From the NCBI GenBank assembly GCA_963759295.1, contig CAVWYT010000008.1:1-64000 (forward strand): a stretch of DNA of 64,000 bases. Reading direction: 5' to 3'. Below the pieces are notes generated by a model. It saw only the letters and a list, made by a program, of their open reading frames with translations, ran no database searches and was not told the origin of the DNA. Below, piece by piece: positions 19,157 to 28,826 of the stretch. Positions within the stretch are counted from its first letter, which is position 1. Every line of letters starts with the position of its first letter. This DNA is from WHSW01 sp963759295 (lineage in GTDB: Bacteria > Actinomycetota > Thermoleophilia > Solirubrobacterales > 70-9). A program made the position numbers and the translations under genes.

Positions 19157-20196
19157 GCGGCGGGCTCCTCGAGGCCGATCTCACCGGAGGCGACCACCCG
19201 CAGCGTCTTCTTCTGCTCGGGGCTGAGCCAGCAGCGATCGAGGTGGCCATGCTCGAGCACCCGCTGCTCGAGCGGCGGGGTCTGCGTGCAGCGGTCGAAC
19301 GCATGCGGGCAGCGGGGACGGAAGTGACAGCCCTGCGGCGGCGAGATCAGCGACGGCGGCTGCCCGGCGATCTGCGCCAGGCGGCGCGGTGCGCGGCTGG
19401 TCGATCCGCGTCAGCGAGCCGAGCAGGCCCCAGGTGTAGGGATGCTGGGGGTCGTAGAAGATCTGATCCAGGGTCCCGGCCTCGACCACCGCGCCCGCCG
19501 TACATGACCAGCACCCGGTCGGCGACCTCGGCGATCACCCCGAGGTCGTGGGTGATCATGATCACCGCCATCTCGAACTCGTCGCGCAGGCGCTCGATCA
19601 GTCTCAGGATCTGCGCCTGCGTGGTGACGTCGAGCGCCGTCGTCGGCTCGTCGGCGATCAGCAGCTTCGGCTCGTTGGCGAGCGCCATCGCGATCATCGC
19701 CCGCTGGCGCATGCCGCCGGAGAACTCGTGCGGGTACTCGCCGGCGCGGCGCTGGGCGTCGGGGATCCCGACCAGCTCGAGCAGCTCGACGGCGCGCGCT
19801 CGAGGCGGTGCTCGTTGTCGACGTCCTGGTGGACCTGGATCGCCTCGACGAGCTGCCGGCCGACCTTGTAGAAGGGGTGAAGCGACGACAGCGGATCCTG
19901 GAAGATCATCGAGATGTCGTTGCCGCGGATCCTGCGCAGGTCGTCGGAGTCCATCTGCGCCAGGTCCATGCCCTCGAACATGATCCGCCCCGAGATCTCG
20001 GCGTTCGGCGCCCTGGTGAGCCCGAGGATGGTCAGGTTGGCGACGCTCTTGCCGGAGCCGGACTCGCCGACGATCCCGAGCATCTCGCCGCGGTGCGATC
20101 GCGTAGGAGATGCCGTCGACCGCCTTGACGACGCCCGTCGTCGGTGTCGAAGTGGACCCGCAGGTCCTCGACCTCGAGCAGCGGCGCGCCGTTCAT
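19153..20196 (-). CDS. oppD: Oligopeptide ABC transporter ATPase, OppD type (system A, frameshifted)
   Basis: ATG 20196 overlaps the oppB stop as ATGA and opens NGAPLLEVEDLRVHFDT. Fragments in successive frames give Walker A GIVGESGSGKSVANL, IFQDPLSSLHPFYKVG, RQRAMIAMALANEPKLLIADEPTTALD, ITHDLGVIAEVADRVLVMY and FYDPQHPYTWGLLGSL. The end is a cysteine-rich PPQGCHFRPRCPHAFDRC segment, then SGEIGLEEPAA and TGA at 19153-19155. At least five one-base shifts are needed. Domain order and total length fit OppD. Confidence 0.8.
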
Positions 20197-21193
20197 TGGT
20201 AGCGCACCCGCGGGTCGAGGTAGGCGTAGGCGATGTCGACGATCAGGTTGAAGGTGACGATGAAGAAGGCGCCGAACAGCGTGATCCCCTGGATCATCGG
20301 CAGGTCGGAGCGCTCGATCGCGTTGAAGATCTCGGCGCCGACGCCGGGGATGTTGAACACGGTCTCGGTGAGGATCGCGTTGCCGGCGAGCAGCACCGCG
20401 ACGTCGAGGCCGAGCAGGGTGACGATCGGGGTGATCGCGCTGCGCAGCGCGTGGCGCATGACCACCGTCTGCTCGGGCAGGCCCTTGGCGCGCGCCGTGC
20501 GGATGTAGTCCTCGCCCATCACGTCGATCATCTGCGAGCGCAGGTAGCGGGCGTAGATCGCCGCGGTGGCCGCCGCGAGCACCAGCCAGGGCAGCAGCAT
20601 CGCGCCGACCTTGCCGGCGAAGTTGTCGGCCTCGAGCCGTAGCTGCCGATGCCGGGGAAGATCGGGATCAGGCCGACGTCCTGGGCGAACAGGTAGAGGG
20701 CGACGAGGCCGAGCCAGAACACCGGCGCCGAGATGAACGCCAGGGTGGTGATCATCGTCGTCCGGTCGAGCAGCGAGCGCCGCTTGATCGCGGAGATGAT
20801 CCCGACCGGGATCGCGACCGCCAGCCAGATCACCACCGCACCCGCGACCAGCAGCCCGGTCGCCGGCAGGTCGGCGATAGATCACGTCCTTGACGTCGGC
20901 GTTGGACTGGTAGCTGCGGCCGAAGTACAGCGGCCCGTGCGCGTCCGTGCCCGGGAGGTCGAGTGGCGTGAACACCCCCTTGATGTAGATCCAGAACTGC
21001 TCGAGCACCGGCTTGTCGAGCCCGAGCGACTCCCGGATCGCCTGCGATCTGGTCCTCGTTGGCCTGACGTCCGGCGCGCAGCTGCGCCGGGTCGGCAGAG
21101 GGGAAGACGTAGAAGATCACGAACACGACCGCGCTGACGATGACGAGCATCGCGATCGACCAGAGCAGTCGCCGTGATGATGTAGCGGGCCAT
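20193..21193 (-). CDS. oppB: Oligopeptide ABC transporter permease, OppB type (system A, frameshifted)
   Basis: Permease gene starting at ATG 21193 (MARYIIT). In successive frames it yields a first helix MLVIVSAVVFVIFYVFPSADPAQLRAG, a periplasmic part with FWIYIKGVFTPLDL, helix MVIWLAVAIPVGIISAI, ISAPVFWLGLVALYLFA, the EAA loop GEDYIRTARAKGLPEQTVVMRHALRSA and the end AYLDPRVRYQ. About four single-base shifts are present. The frame-corrected protein has the normal OppB layout of six helices and about 333 residues. Confidence 0.8.
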
Positions 21194-21211
21194 GTTCGGT
21201 CGGGTGGGGCG

Positions 21212-21249
21212 AAGAGCGACCCGCCGCCCCGGGGCGGCGGGTCGCTCTT
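21212..21249 (-). terminator. Intercistronic hairpin between binding protein and oppB (system A)
   Basis: A perfect 19-bp inverted repeat with no loop bases: the arms 21212-21230 and 21231-21249 are exact reverse complements, both mostly G/C. It lies in the 83-bp gap after the binding-protein stop (21277) and before oppB. A short T-run follows only on the plus side. It is likely a partial terminator or mRNA stabiliser. Confidence 0.7.
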
Positions 21250-21276
21250 TCGCGTCTAGGCGATCAACGTCGCCCT

Positions 21277-23102
21277 CTACTTCAGCGACGTGAACGACAG
21301 GTCCCAGTTGGCGTTGAACTTGTTGATCACGCCGGCCACGTCAGCCGACTGGATGTTGGCCTGGTTGTCCCAGATCTAGGGATGGCCGGCGCCTGCGCCA
21401 TGATCATCGTCGTCGATCTCGCCCCATGCCTGGTTGCGCTCGTCGGGGTCGTCGATCAGCGTCGCGTCGTTGATCGCCTTGTTGATCTCCGGCACGTCGA
21501 GCTGCGGCCAGTTGGAGTTGTTCTCCGGGACGATCGTTCTCGCCGTTGAACGTCGGGTCGAGCATCGACTGTCCGTCGTTGAAGTCCTTCAGCCAGCCCA
21601 CGTTCGGGCAGACCTGCGGAGCGTTCGACGGAACGCTGCAGAACTTCGTGTACATGATGTCGTGGTCGACGCTTCTGCAGGTTGACCTTGAAGCCGAGCT
21701 CCTCGAGCTGGCTCTTGACGACCTCGGCGGTGTCGCTGTCCGGCGGGGAGTTGTCACCGACCATCGAGGATCTCGCAGTCGGAGCCCTCGCACTTGCCCG
21801 CTGTCGAACCCGGCCTTCTTCATGTACTCGGCCGCCAGCGCGGGATCGCCCTCGGGGTTGGCGATGAAGTCGAGGTCCGGGCCCTCGAGCCCGCCGGCCT
21901 CCTCGAAGCCCGGGAACTCGGGCGGGAGGAAGTGGGTCGCGACCGGTCCGATCAGCTCGCCGCCGCGCGTGTTGCGCAGGTCCGTGCGGTTCGGACGCGG
22001 CGATCACCGCCTTGCGGACGTTGATGTCGTCGAACGGCGGCTCCTGCGTGTTCAGCGCGACGTAGCGGTTGCCACCGCTCGGGGTCAGCGTCAGCTGGCC
22101 CTGCCTCGGCCCCCTGCGCCGCCTCCTTGATCGCCGCCGGCGGCGTGCGTGAAGTCGCCGTTGACCTGGCGCCGACCCGTCGAGGATCTTCTTCGACGCG
22201 GAGACCGTGTCGGAGAAGCCCTCCTGGAACGTGATCTCGTCCAGGTACGCGGGCCGGAAGTCCGTGATCCGAGGGCTCCCAGTTCGGGTTGCGAATCAGG
22301 TGGATCTCCTTGTTCGGCGTGTAGCCGGTGAGCGCGCCGGCGGAGTCGTTCTCGATCATGTACGGGCCGGTCGCGACCTGATTCTCGCCGTACGTGGACG
22401 GGTTCTCGGCGTCGAACTGCTTCGCGTACTCCTCCGGAACCGGCGACGCTGACCGGAAGCGACAGCGCCCCCATGACGCCGATCGAGCTCGTGTTCGTCG
22501 AGCTTGATCTCGAGCGTCGTGTCGTCGGTCGCGGTGATCCCGCTGATGTCGGGGGCGCCGCCCGTCGGGTCGTCCTGGGCCTCCTTGACCGCGTCGTCGA
22601 GCCCGACGACGCCGGCGAGGTAGGTCTGCACGTAGCCGTTCGGGACGCCCGGCAGCACCGAGCGCTCGATCGCGTACTCGACGTCGGCCGCGGTCACGGT
22701 CGCGATCGACCGGGGGCGAGAACTTGACGCCGTCGCGGATCGTGTAGGTGATCGTCTTGCCGTCGTCCGAGACCTCGGGCTCGCGACGCTGCCAGCAGCG
22801 GCTGCGCGTCGACGTCCTCCGGGGCGTAGCTCACCAGCGGCGACTGCGTCGCGGCGCTGACCATGTAGCTGAACTGGTAGTACTGGGCGCCGGGGTCGAT
22901 GTAGTCGACGTCGCCGGCCGCGAGCACGGTCAGCTCGCCGCCCTGCTTGGCGCCGTCGGGGGCCGCGGTCGGAGGAGCGAACTCACCCCCCGCGGAGCTC
23001 GTCGCCGCTCGAGTCGTCGTCATCGCCGCCGCACGCTGAAGCCGTCAGCGCGAGGGCGACGATGGCGCCCAGCGCAAGCAGCCATCGCAGCTTTGTTTGC
23101 AT
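21277..23102 (-). CDS. Peptide-type ABC solute-binding lipoprotein (system A, heavily frameshifted)
   Basis: ATG 23102 follows AAGGA. The leader LRWLLALGAIVALALTASAC ends in a lipobox, then GGDDDDSSGDELRGG. Other frames give KQGGELTVLAAGDVDYIDPGAQYYQ, MTAADVEYAIERSVLPGVPNGYVQTY, GITATDDTTLEIKLDE, GYTPNKEIHLIRNPNWEP and finally VINKFNANWDLSFTSLK before TAG at 21277-21279. These match family-5 solute-binding proteins of the Dpp/Opp type. More than ten single-base shifts lie in 1.8 kb, the worst stretch in the window. Most look like extra bases next to C or G, so a poor consensus is likelier than decay. Confidence 0.78.
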
Positions 23103-23148
23103 CGTTTGTCCTTTCCGTTGATGAGTTGTTGTAAGCGTGAGGTTCATC

Positions 23149-24155
23149 TCAGCTTCGATTCGCGCGTGGGTTGAGCGCATCCTGCATCGCGTCGCCGACG
23201 AGGTTGAAGGCGAGCACGGTGAACAGCAGCGCAAGTCCTGGGAAGAGCATGTACCACCAGGCGTCGGCGAAGATCGGGGTGGCGTCGGAGATCATCTGTC
23301 CCCAGCTCGGCTGGTCGGTGATCCCGACGCCGAGGAAGGAGAGGGCCGCCTCGTAGAGGATCACCTGCGGGATCAGGATCGAGGCGTAGACGATGATCGG
23401 CGCGGTCAGGTTGGGCAGCAGCTCGCGGAAGATGATCCGCGTGTTCGAGGCGCCGACGGCGCGCGATGCCTCGACGAACTCCTTCTCGCGCAGCGACAGC
23501 GTCTGGCCGCGGACGATCCTCGCCATGTAGGTCCAGCTCGTGAACGCGATCACGAACACGACCACGCCGATCCCGGGCTTGATCAGCCCGCCGAGGCAGC
23601 CCGAGGCGCCACTGGTCTGGCCGAGCGTGCAGGCGGCCGCGAGGCCGGTGGCGAGCAGGAGGTATGGGATCGCGAGCAGGACGTCGACGAGTCGCGAGAT
23701 CAGGGTGTCGGCCCAGCCGCGGAAGTAGCCGGCGATCAGCCCGGCGACGACTCCCGCGGCAGTCGCCAGTGCGGTCGCCGCGAAGGCGACGATCAGCGAG
23801 ACCCGGGCGCCGTAGACCGTGCGGCTGAAGACGTCGCGCCCGAGCTGGTCGACGCCGAAAAGGTGCTCGCCGCTGGGGCCGGTCGGGGTCGCGAACAGCG
23901 GGTCGAGCGCGCTCGTGTCGCGCTCGTCGGGCCCCGGGGCGCCGAAGATGTCGGTGACCACGGGGGCGAACACGGCGACCAGGATGAGGAGCGATGACGA
24001 AGACGACGGAGAGGAGCGCGAGCCGGTCCTCCTTGAACCGCCCCCAGAACAGCTGCCACGGGGTGCGCGGCGACCGCGAGCGCGTCGATCTCGGTGAGAT
24101 CGGCGGACGCCCCGACCGGTCGGGTCCGCTCCTCTCTGAATTCGCCGGCCTCCAA
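23149..24155 (-). CDS. oppC: Oligopeptide ABC transporter permease, OppC type (system A, frameshifted N-terminus)
   Basis: The main frame (from about 23973) has FAPVVTDIFGAPGPDERDTSALDPLF, DQLGRDVFSRTVYGARVSLIVAF, GVVAGLIAGYFRGWADTLISRLVDVLLAIPYLLLA, the EAA loop EKEFVEASRAVGASNTRIIFREL and the OppC end GDAMQDALNPRANR. The first 60 residues lie in other frames, from a TTG at 24155 behind GGGGGAG: EAGEFREERTRPVGASADLTEIDALAVA, then a segment readable as WQLFWGRFKEDRLALLSVVFV. Two shifts (near 24060 and 23990) are needed. It precedes the binding-protein gene by 46 bp, unlike system B where permease C follows B. Confidence 0.82.
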
Positions 24156-24265
24156 GCGCTCCCCCCGGCCTCAGTCCAGCCTGTCTCTCATCCGCTCAGG
24201 GACACTAGCCGAGCGGCGCGGGCGGCGTCGCTCGCGCGGTCGGCTCGGACGGGCGCTCGCAGGCG

Positions 24266-25942
24266 TCATCGTGCGTCCTCGCCGGGCGCGAGGCGCCAGC
24301 GCGAGTAGTCGTTGCCGTAGGCGGGCGGGTAGACGGCGCTCTCGGGGTCGAGCCGCCCGCCGAGCAGCGTCCCGGGTCGCGGATGGCCGATCACGACCAC
24401 GTAGCCGCGCGGCGGTGAGACCAGGTAGTCGTCGAGGGCCGTCCAGTCATCCGCCGACGCGTCGGGGTCGTCGAGGCGCTCGAGCCGCTCGAGCTCGGCA
24501 CGGACGTGGGCGTCGGCGAGGTCCGCGGGACCCGGCCGGCCGGCCGGCGGACCGGCGGCGCCGACGGCGGCTTCGAACAGCGCCAACGGATGCGGCAGCG
24601 CGGGGCTCGCCTGCACGAGGCCCGTCTGCGCACGCGAGCCCGGGTCCGCGATCTCGGCCGCCAGCGCGTCGCCGTCGACGATCCTCACCTCGGCGTCGAG
24701 GCCCGCCGCGGTCAGGGTCCGCGCGAAGGCGCGGGCGAGCCCGCTTCCGCCGGCGCCATGGGGACCCCAGACGGTGACCCCGGTCCCGCTCGCCCCGGCG
24801 CGCTCCACGAGCGCCCGCGCCGAATCGAGGTTGGGCGCCCGGTTGGGGTCCCCGTATGGACACCGGGTCGTGTCGAGCCCCTCGTCGTATCCGGGCAGCG
24901 CCGGAGCGAGCAGCGAGCAACCCGGCGACAGCGGCGCGGGCGGGATCGCGGCCAGACGCCGGCGATCGACGGCGAGGTTGGCCGCCTCGCGCACCAGCGG
25001 ATCGTCGAACGGCGCCACGCGCCGATTGAGGAAGAAGTAGGAGGTGGCGACGCCCGGATGGGCGACGAAACCGTCCCCGGCGCGGTCGATCGCCGCCGGC
25101 GCCAGCGGCGCCGGGACCGGGCCCGCATAGGCGTCGAGCCGGCCGGCGAGAACGTCCTCGATCCGCGCCTCGGCGCCGGGGAGGATCCGCGCCGTGATCG
25201 TGGCGAGGTCTCCGGTCGGGATGTCGGGGATGTCGAGCTCGGCGAAGCCCGGGGCTCGCTCGAGCGTGAACTCACGCCGCGGCTGGACGGAGACGATCTC
25301 ATATGGCCCGACGCCCGGGGGCGGATCGTCGCTCAGATCGCGGAACGGCGTCGCGGACGGAACCGGGGCCGCGTAGGTGCTGGCGAGCGCCTGCGCGAAG
25401 TCCGCGTCGGGCGCGGTCAGCCTGATCGTGATCTCGCGGGTCCGCTCGTCGGCCTCGATTCCCTCGATTCCCCCGGCGCCACCGCTGTCGACCGCGTAGC
25501 GTTCGGCCCCGACGATGCCCCCGAACAGCTGCGCGCCCGGCGAGCGCAGCGCCAGCACCCGCTCGACCGCGTGCTCGAAGTCGCCGGCGCGCACCGTGGT
25601 GCCGTCCGAGTAGGAGAGCCCGTCGCGGAGCTTGAGGCTGTAGGTCCTCCCGTCGTCGGAGACCTGAGGGAGATCGCCGGCGAGCCCCGGGATCAATTCC
25701 GCGCCCGCCTCGCCCTCGGCGTGGCGATAGGTGAGCAGCGGCGTGTAGGCGAGCCAGAGCGCCTCGCGCGCGGCCGGGCTCGAGGCGAGCGCGGGGTCGA
25801 GCCGATCTGCGCCGGGGGGCGCGGCGACCGTGATCTCGGTGTCGACCGGCTCCTCGCCGCCGCACGAGGCGAGCCCGCCGCCGATCAGGGTCGGGAAGAC
25901 GGCGAGGGCAACTGCGATCCGGACGATCCCGGTCGCGCTCAC
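24266..25942 (-). CDS. Additional peptide-type ABC solute-binding lipoprotein
   Basis: 558-residue family-5 solute-binding protein from GTG 25942 (VSATGIVRIAVALAVFPTLIGGGLASC, lipobox Cys). It has AAREALWLAYTPLLTYRH, YSLKLRDGLSYSDGTTVRAGDFEHAVERVL and DPLVREAANLAVDRRRLAAIPP. It is intact and heads the 14-kb transport run. It could be the true partner of system A or a second receptor with different ligand range. The mature domain is somewhat divergent from the other two binding proteins in this window. Confidence 0.88.
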   Translation of the reverse strand: MSATGIVRIAVALAVFPTLIGGGLASCGGEEPVDTEITVAAPPGADRLDPALASSPAAREALWLAYTPLLTYRHAEGEAGAELIPGLAGDLPQVSDDGRTYSLKLRDGLSYSDGTTVRAGDFEHAVERVLALRSPGAQLFGGIVGAERYAVDSGGAGGIEGIEADERTREITIRLTAPDADFAQALASTYAAPVPSATPFRDLSDDPPPGVGPYEIVSVQPRREFTLERAPGFAELDIPDIPTGDLATITARILPGAEARIEDVLAGRLDAYAGPVPAPLAPAAIDRAGDGFVAHPGVATSYFFLNRRVAPFDDPLVREAANLAVDRRRLAAIPPAPLSPGCSLLAPALPGYDEGLDTTRCPYGDPNRAPNLDSARALVERAGASGTGVTVWGPHGAGGSGLARAFARTLTAAGLDAEVRIVDGDALAAEIADPGSRAQTGLVQASPALPHPLALFEAAVGAAGPPAGRPGPADLADAHVRAELERLERLDDPDASADDWTALDDYLVSPPRGYVVVIGHPRPGTLLGGRLDPESAVYPPAYGNDYSRWRLAPGEDAR

Positions 25943-26044
25943 GGGTGCGTCGCCGCCTCCCAGCACACCGCTCGCGAGTCTAAACAGGCCCCTGAGCCGC
26001 GCCGCCCCCGCTCCCCGCCGGGAGCTGGAAGTAATCTGCCGCCG
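25943..26044. promoter_or_regulatory. Divergent intergenic region
   Basis: The 102-bp gap between the binding-protein gene (minus) and the alcohol dehydrogenase (plus) must hold promoters for both, including the likely start of the whole transport run. I see no clear -10/-35 pair or operator. Confidence 0.35.
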
Positions 26045-27079
26045 GTGCGAGCGGTGACCTTCCAGGCCCCCGGCGAGGTTCGCGTCGAGGACGTGCCGGA
26101 GCCCGAGCTCGGGTCCGGCGACGAGGCGATCGTCCGCGTCGAGGCGAGCGGCATCTGCGGCTCGGACCTGCACATCTACCACGGGCGCGTGGCGATGGAG
26201 GAGGGCTTCGTGCTCGGCCACGAGTACGTCGGCACCGTCACCGCGGTCGGCGACGCCGTCTCCTCGGTCGCGGTCGGCGATCGCGTCCTCGGGACCTACT
26301 GCACCGCCTGCGGCGAGTGCTTCTTCTGCCGTCGCGGCGACTTTCACAAGTGCGACCACGGGCGCGTCTTCGGTCACGGCGCGACGCTCGGTTCGCTGCC
26401 GGGCGCGCAGGCCGAGCTCCTGCTGGTCCCGAACGCCGAGCTCACGCTGCGAAAGGTTCCAGCCGGGATGTCCGACGACGTCGCCCTGTTCGCCGGCGAC
26501 GTGATGGGCACCGGATACCACGCGGTGGTCGAGTGCGGGGTCGAGCCCGGCCAGGTGGTCGCGGTGCTCGGGCTGGGACCGGTCGGGCTGTGCGCCGTGC
26601 AGACCGCGTTCGCCGAGGGCGCGGCAGGCGTGGTCGCCGTCGACACGGTCGCCGAGCGGCTCGAGCTCGCTCGTTCGATGGGCGCCGAGGCGGTCCATTT
26701 GACCGAGGAGGACCCGCGTGCGGCGATCAAGGGGATCACCGACGGCCGCGGCGCCGACGCGACGATCGACGCCGTCGGCCATCCCCAGGCCCTCGACCTG
26801 GCCTGCCGGATGACCCGCAAGGCGGGCACGGTTTCCGCGACGGGGGTCTATGCGGAGCGAGTCGAGGTCCACATGGGGGTGATCTGGATCAAGGCGCTGA
26901 CCCTGAAGACCGGCCACGCGAACGTGATCAAGCACGTCGATCCGGTGCTCGAGCGCCTCGCCTCCGGCGCTCTCGACCCGACGCCCCTGGTCACCCACCA
27001 CATGAGCCTCGACGACGCCGCCGAGGCCTACCGGATCTACGAGCGGCGCGAGGCGCTGAAGATCGTGCTCACACCGTGA
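26045..27079 (+). CDS. Zinc-dependent alcohol dehydrogenase family protein
   Basis: 344-residue medium-chain dehydrogenase/reductase from GTG 26045. Catalytic zinc ligands are in SGICGSD and GHEYVGTV. The structural zinc site is CGECFFCRRGDFHKC (C-x2-C-x2-C-x7-C). The nucleotide-binding motif is VAVLGLGPVGLCAVQ. The later part (RMTRKAGTVSATGVYAERVEVHMG, LKTGHANVIKHVDPVLERLASG) resembles glutathione-independent formaldehyde dehydrogenase-like or sorbitol/threonine dehydrogenase-like members. Substrate is unknown. csaA follows after seven bases. Confidence 0.88.
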   Translation: MRAVTFQAPGEVRVEDVPEPELGSGDEAIVRVEASGICGSDLHIYHGRVAMEEGFVLGHEYVGTVTAVGDAVSSVAVGDRVLGTYCTACGECFFCRRGDFHKCDHGRVFGHGATLGSLPGAQAELLLVPNAELTLRKVPAGMSDDVALFAGDVMGTGYHAVVECGVEPGQVVAVLGLGPVGLCAVQTAFAEGAAGVVAVDTVAERLELARSMGAEAVHLTEEDPRAAIKGITDGRGADATIDAVGHPQALDLACRMTRKAGTVSATGVYAERVEVHMGVIWIKALTLKTGHANVIKHVDPVLERLASGALDPTPLVTHHMSLDDAAEAYRIYERREALKIVLTP

Positions 27080-27086
27080 GCGGTCG

Positions 27087-27422
27087 GTGAGCGAGATCAG
27101 CTGGGAGCAGTTCGAGGCGGTCGACATGCGGGTCGGCCGCGTGGTCGCGGTCGACGACTTCCCCGAGGCGCGGCGCCCGGCATGGAAGCTCGAGATCGAT
27201 TTCGGCCCCGAGATCGGCATCCGCCGCTCCTCGGCACAGATCACCGGCTACTCCCGCGATCAGCTCGAGGGCACGCTGGTGGTCGCGGTGGTCAACTTCC
27301 CGCCGAAGCGGATCGGGCCGTTCGTTTCCGAGGCGCTGGTGCTCGGCGCGCTCGACGAGGAGCTCGGCGTCGTGCTCCTGCGTCCCGATCGCGACGCCGC
27401 GGTCGGCGACCGGATCGCCTGA
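27087..27422 (+). CDS. csaA: CsaA-like tRNA-binding domain protein
   Basis: 111-residue protein of the EMAP/tRNA-binding-domain family. It opens SWEQFEAVDMRVGRVVAVDDFPEARRPAWKLEIDFG and continues IRRSSAQITGYSRDQLEG, VVAVVNFPPKRIGPFVSEALVLG, the hallmark of CsaA. CsaA is a dimeric OB-fold protein with reported chaperone and tRNA-binding activity. GTG 27087 starts seven bases after the dehydrogenase stop, so the two are probably co-transcribed. Confidence 0.88.
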   Translation: MSEISWEQFEAVDMRVGRVVAVDDFPEARRPAWKLEIDFGPEIGIRRSSAQITGYSRDQLEGTLVVAVVNFPPKRIGPFVSEALVLGALDEELGVVLLRPDRDAAVGDRIA

Positions 27423-27476
27423 GCTCGCCGGGGCGGTCGCGGCGCCGTTTTCCGCGCTCGGTGGACGGGTACGACG

Positions 27477-27956
27477 GTGACGGTGTCGGCGATGCTGCGC
27501 ACATATCTGCAGGACCACCACGCCGGGGCGACGGCGGGGCTCGAGCTGGCGCGCCGGGCGGCCCGCTCCAACGAGGAGTCGGCTTACGGCACCGAGCTGT
27601 CCGAGATCGCGGCGGAGATCGAGGAGGACCGCGACTCACTCGAGCGGGTGATGGAGCGGATCGGCGTCAAGCCGAGCAAGGTCAAGGACGGGGCGCTGTG
27701 GACGGCGGAGAAGCTCGGTCGGCTGAAGCCGAACAACAGCCTGCTCGCCTACTCGCCGCTCAGCCGGGTGCTCGAGCTCGAGGGTTTGGCGCTCGGCGTC
27801 ACCGGCAAGCTCGCGCTCTGGCAGTCGCTGCGCGAGACGCTCGGCGACGGCGTCGACGGGATCGACTTCGCGACCTTGTCGGCGCGCGCCGCCGAGCAGC
27901 GCTCGCGGCTCGACGCGATGCGCTCGCGCGCCGCGGCCGAGGCGCTGACCGAGTAA
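27477..27956 (+). CDS. Uncharacterised helical protein (159 aa)
   Basis: Predicted all-helical cytoplasmic protein with no signal peptide. Helices include MLRTYLQDHHAGATAGLELARRAARS, YGTELSEIAAEIEEDRDSLERVMERIG and SPLSRVLELEGLALGVTGKLALWQSL. The pattern suggests a four-helix bundle of ferritin-like or DUF892-like shape, but no metal-ligand motif is clear. Related unnamed proteins are common in actinobacteria, by my recollection of the pattern rather than a search. Convergent with the next gene. Confidence 0.55.
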   Translation: MTVSAMLRTYLQDHHAGATAGLELARRAARSNEESAYGTELSEIAAEIEEDRDSLERVMERIGVKPSKVKDGALWTAEKLGRLKPNNSLLAYSPLSRVLELEGLALGVTGKLALWQSLRETLGDGVDGIDFATLSARAAEQRSRLDAMRSRAAAEALTE

Positions 27957-27975
27957 CCGGCGCCCGCCTCCGGCG

Positions 27976-28377
27976 TCAGCCGCCGTCCAAGAAGGCCCGC
28001 CGCGCCTCGCTGGGATCGGCGAGCACCTGGACCCTGAGCACCCTTCCGTCGCGCAGCGTCCACAGCCAGGCGTTCGCGGAATCGAGGAAGCCCTTCTCGT
28101 GCCAAACCCGGGCCCGGCCGAAGACCAGCACCTGGCCCGGCTCGACCTGGTTGAACTGCTGCGGCTGGAGCTCGATCCGCTTCCAGGTCCCGGAGATGTC
28201 CCGCATGTACTCGGCGAGGCCGTCGTGGCCGCGGTACGGCTCGGTACGCCCGGCGATCAGACCGGTGACGGTCGCGACCTCGATGCTCTCGTCCGCCAGC
28301 CGCCTCAGGGTTTCGAGGTCGCGGCTCGCAAACGCTTCGTAGGCGCGCCGGATCGTGCTTTCCCCCTCGACGCGCAT
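27976..28377 (-). CDS. NTF2-like (SnoaL-fold) protein
   Basis: 133-residue nuclear transport factor 2-like protein, single domain, no leader. It starts MRVEGESTIRRAYEAFASRDLETLRRLADESIEV, then EPYRGHDGLAEYMRDISGTW, GQVLVFGRARVWHEKG and WLWTLRDGRVLRVQVLADPSEARRAFL, the standard cone-shaped fold order. Such proteins are enzymes or binding modules with varied roles, and substrate cannot be read from sequence. It is distinct from the MSQENV array at 49-56 kb and lacks its junction. Confidence 0.8.
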   Translation of the reverse strand: MRVEGESTIRRAYEAFASRDLETLRRLADESIEVATVTGLIAGRTEPYRGHDGLAEYMRDISGTWKRIELQPQQFNQVEPGQVLVFGRARVWHEKGFLDSANAWLWTLRDGRVLRVQVLADPSEARRAFLDGG

Positions 28378-28423
28378 GGCCCCACAAACCTAGCGCCCTG
28401 GGGCAGGCGCCGCGCTCGGGCTC

Positions 28424-28762
28424 TCAGCCGACGATCACCTTGCCCTTCATCCCCAGCGCGGAGTGGAAGCGGCAGACGTACCGGTAGGTGCCGGCCTGCT
28501 TGAACTTCTTCGATGCCTTCGGGTCGCCGCCGGCCGAGATCACGGCGTCAAAGCCGCGCTTGAAGGTCACCGTGTGTCGACCCTCGGTCGCCTTCCAGGT
28601 CACCTTCTCGCCGGGCGAGATCCTGATCTTCTTCGGGCTGAAGTCGAAGTTGGCGGCGCCGACGGTGTTACCGCCCCTCGCGCTCGCCGGTCCGCCGCCG
28701 ATCACGGCGGCGATCAGCGCCACCATCACCACCACCAGTCCGAACCGCCCGATCCGCGTCAT
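28424..28762 (-). CDS. Secreted cupredoxin (plastocyanin/azurin-like)
   Basis: 112-residue type 1 copper protein with an N-terminal signal peptide (GLVVVMVALIAAVIGGGPASA). The copper site is visible: His in EGRHTVTFK and the C-terminal loop CRFHSALGM (Cys-x2-His-x4-Met). It probably acts as an extracytoplasmic electron carrier or copper-binding protein. Stand-alone gene with no oxidase partner nearby. Confidence 0.85.
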   Translation of the reverse strand: MTRIGRFGLVVVMVALIAAVIGGGPASARGGNTVGAANFDFSPKKIRISPGEKVTWKATEGRHTVTFKRGFDAVISAGGDPKASKKFKQAGTYRYVCRFHSALGMKGKVIVG

Positions 28763-28826
28763 CCGTTCCTCCCTTTCGCCTCTCCGTCAGCTGCTGATAC
28801 GGACGGGAGGCCCGATTGGATGGGAC

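Noticed and set aside
24506..26030. Long plus-strand open frame opposite the binding-protein gene
   Set aside because: Arg/Gly-rich shadow of the minus-strand gene; the real plus-strand gene (alcohol dehydrogenase) starts only at 26045.
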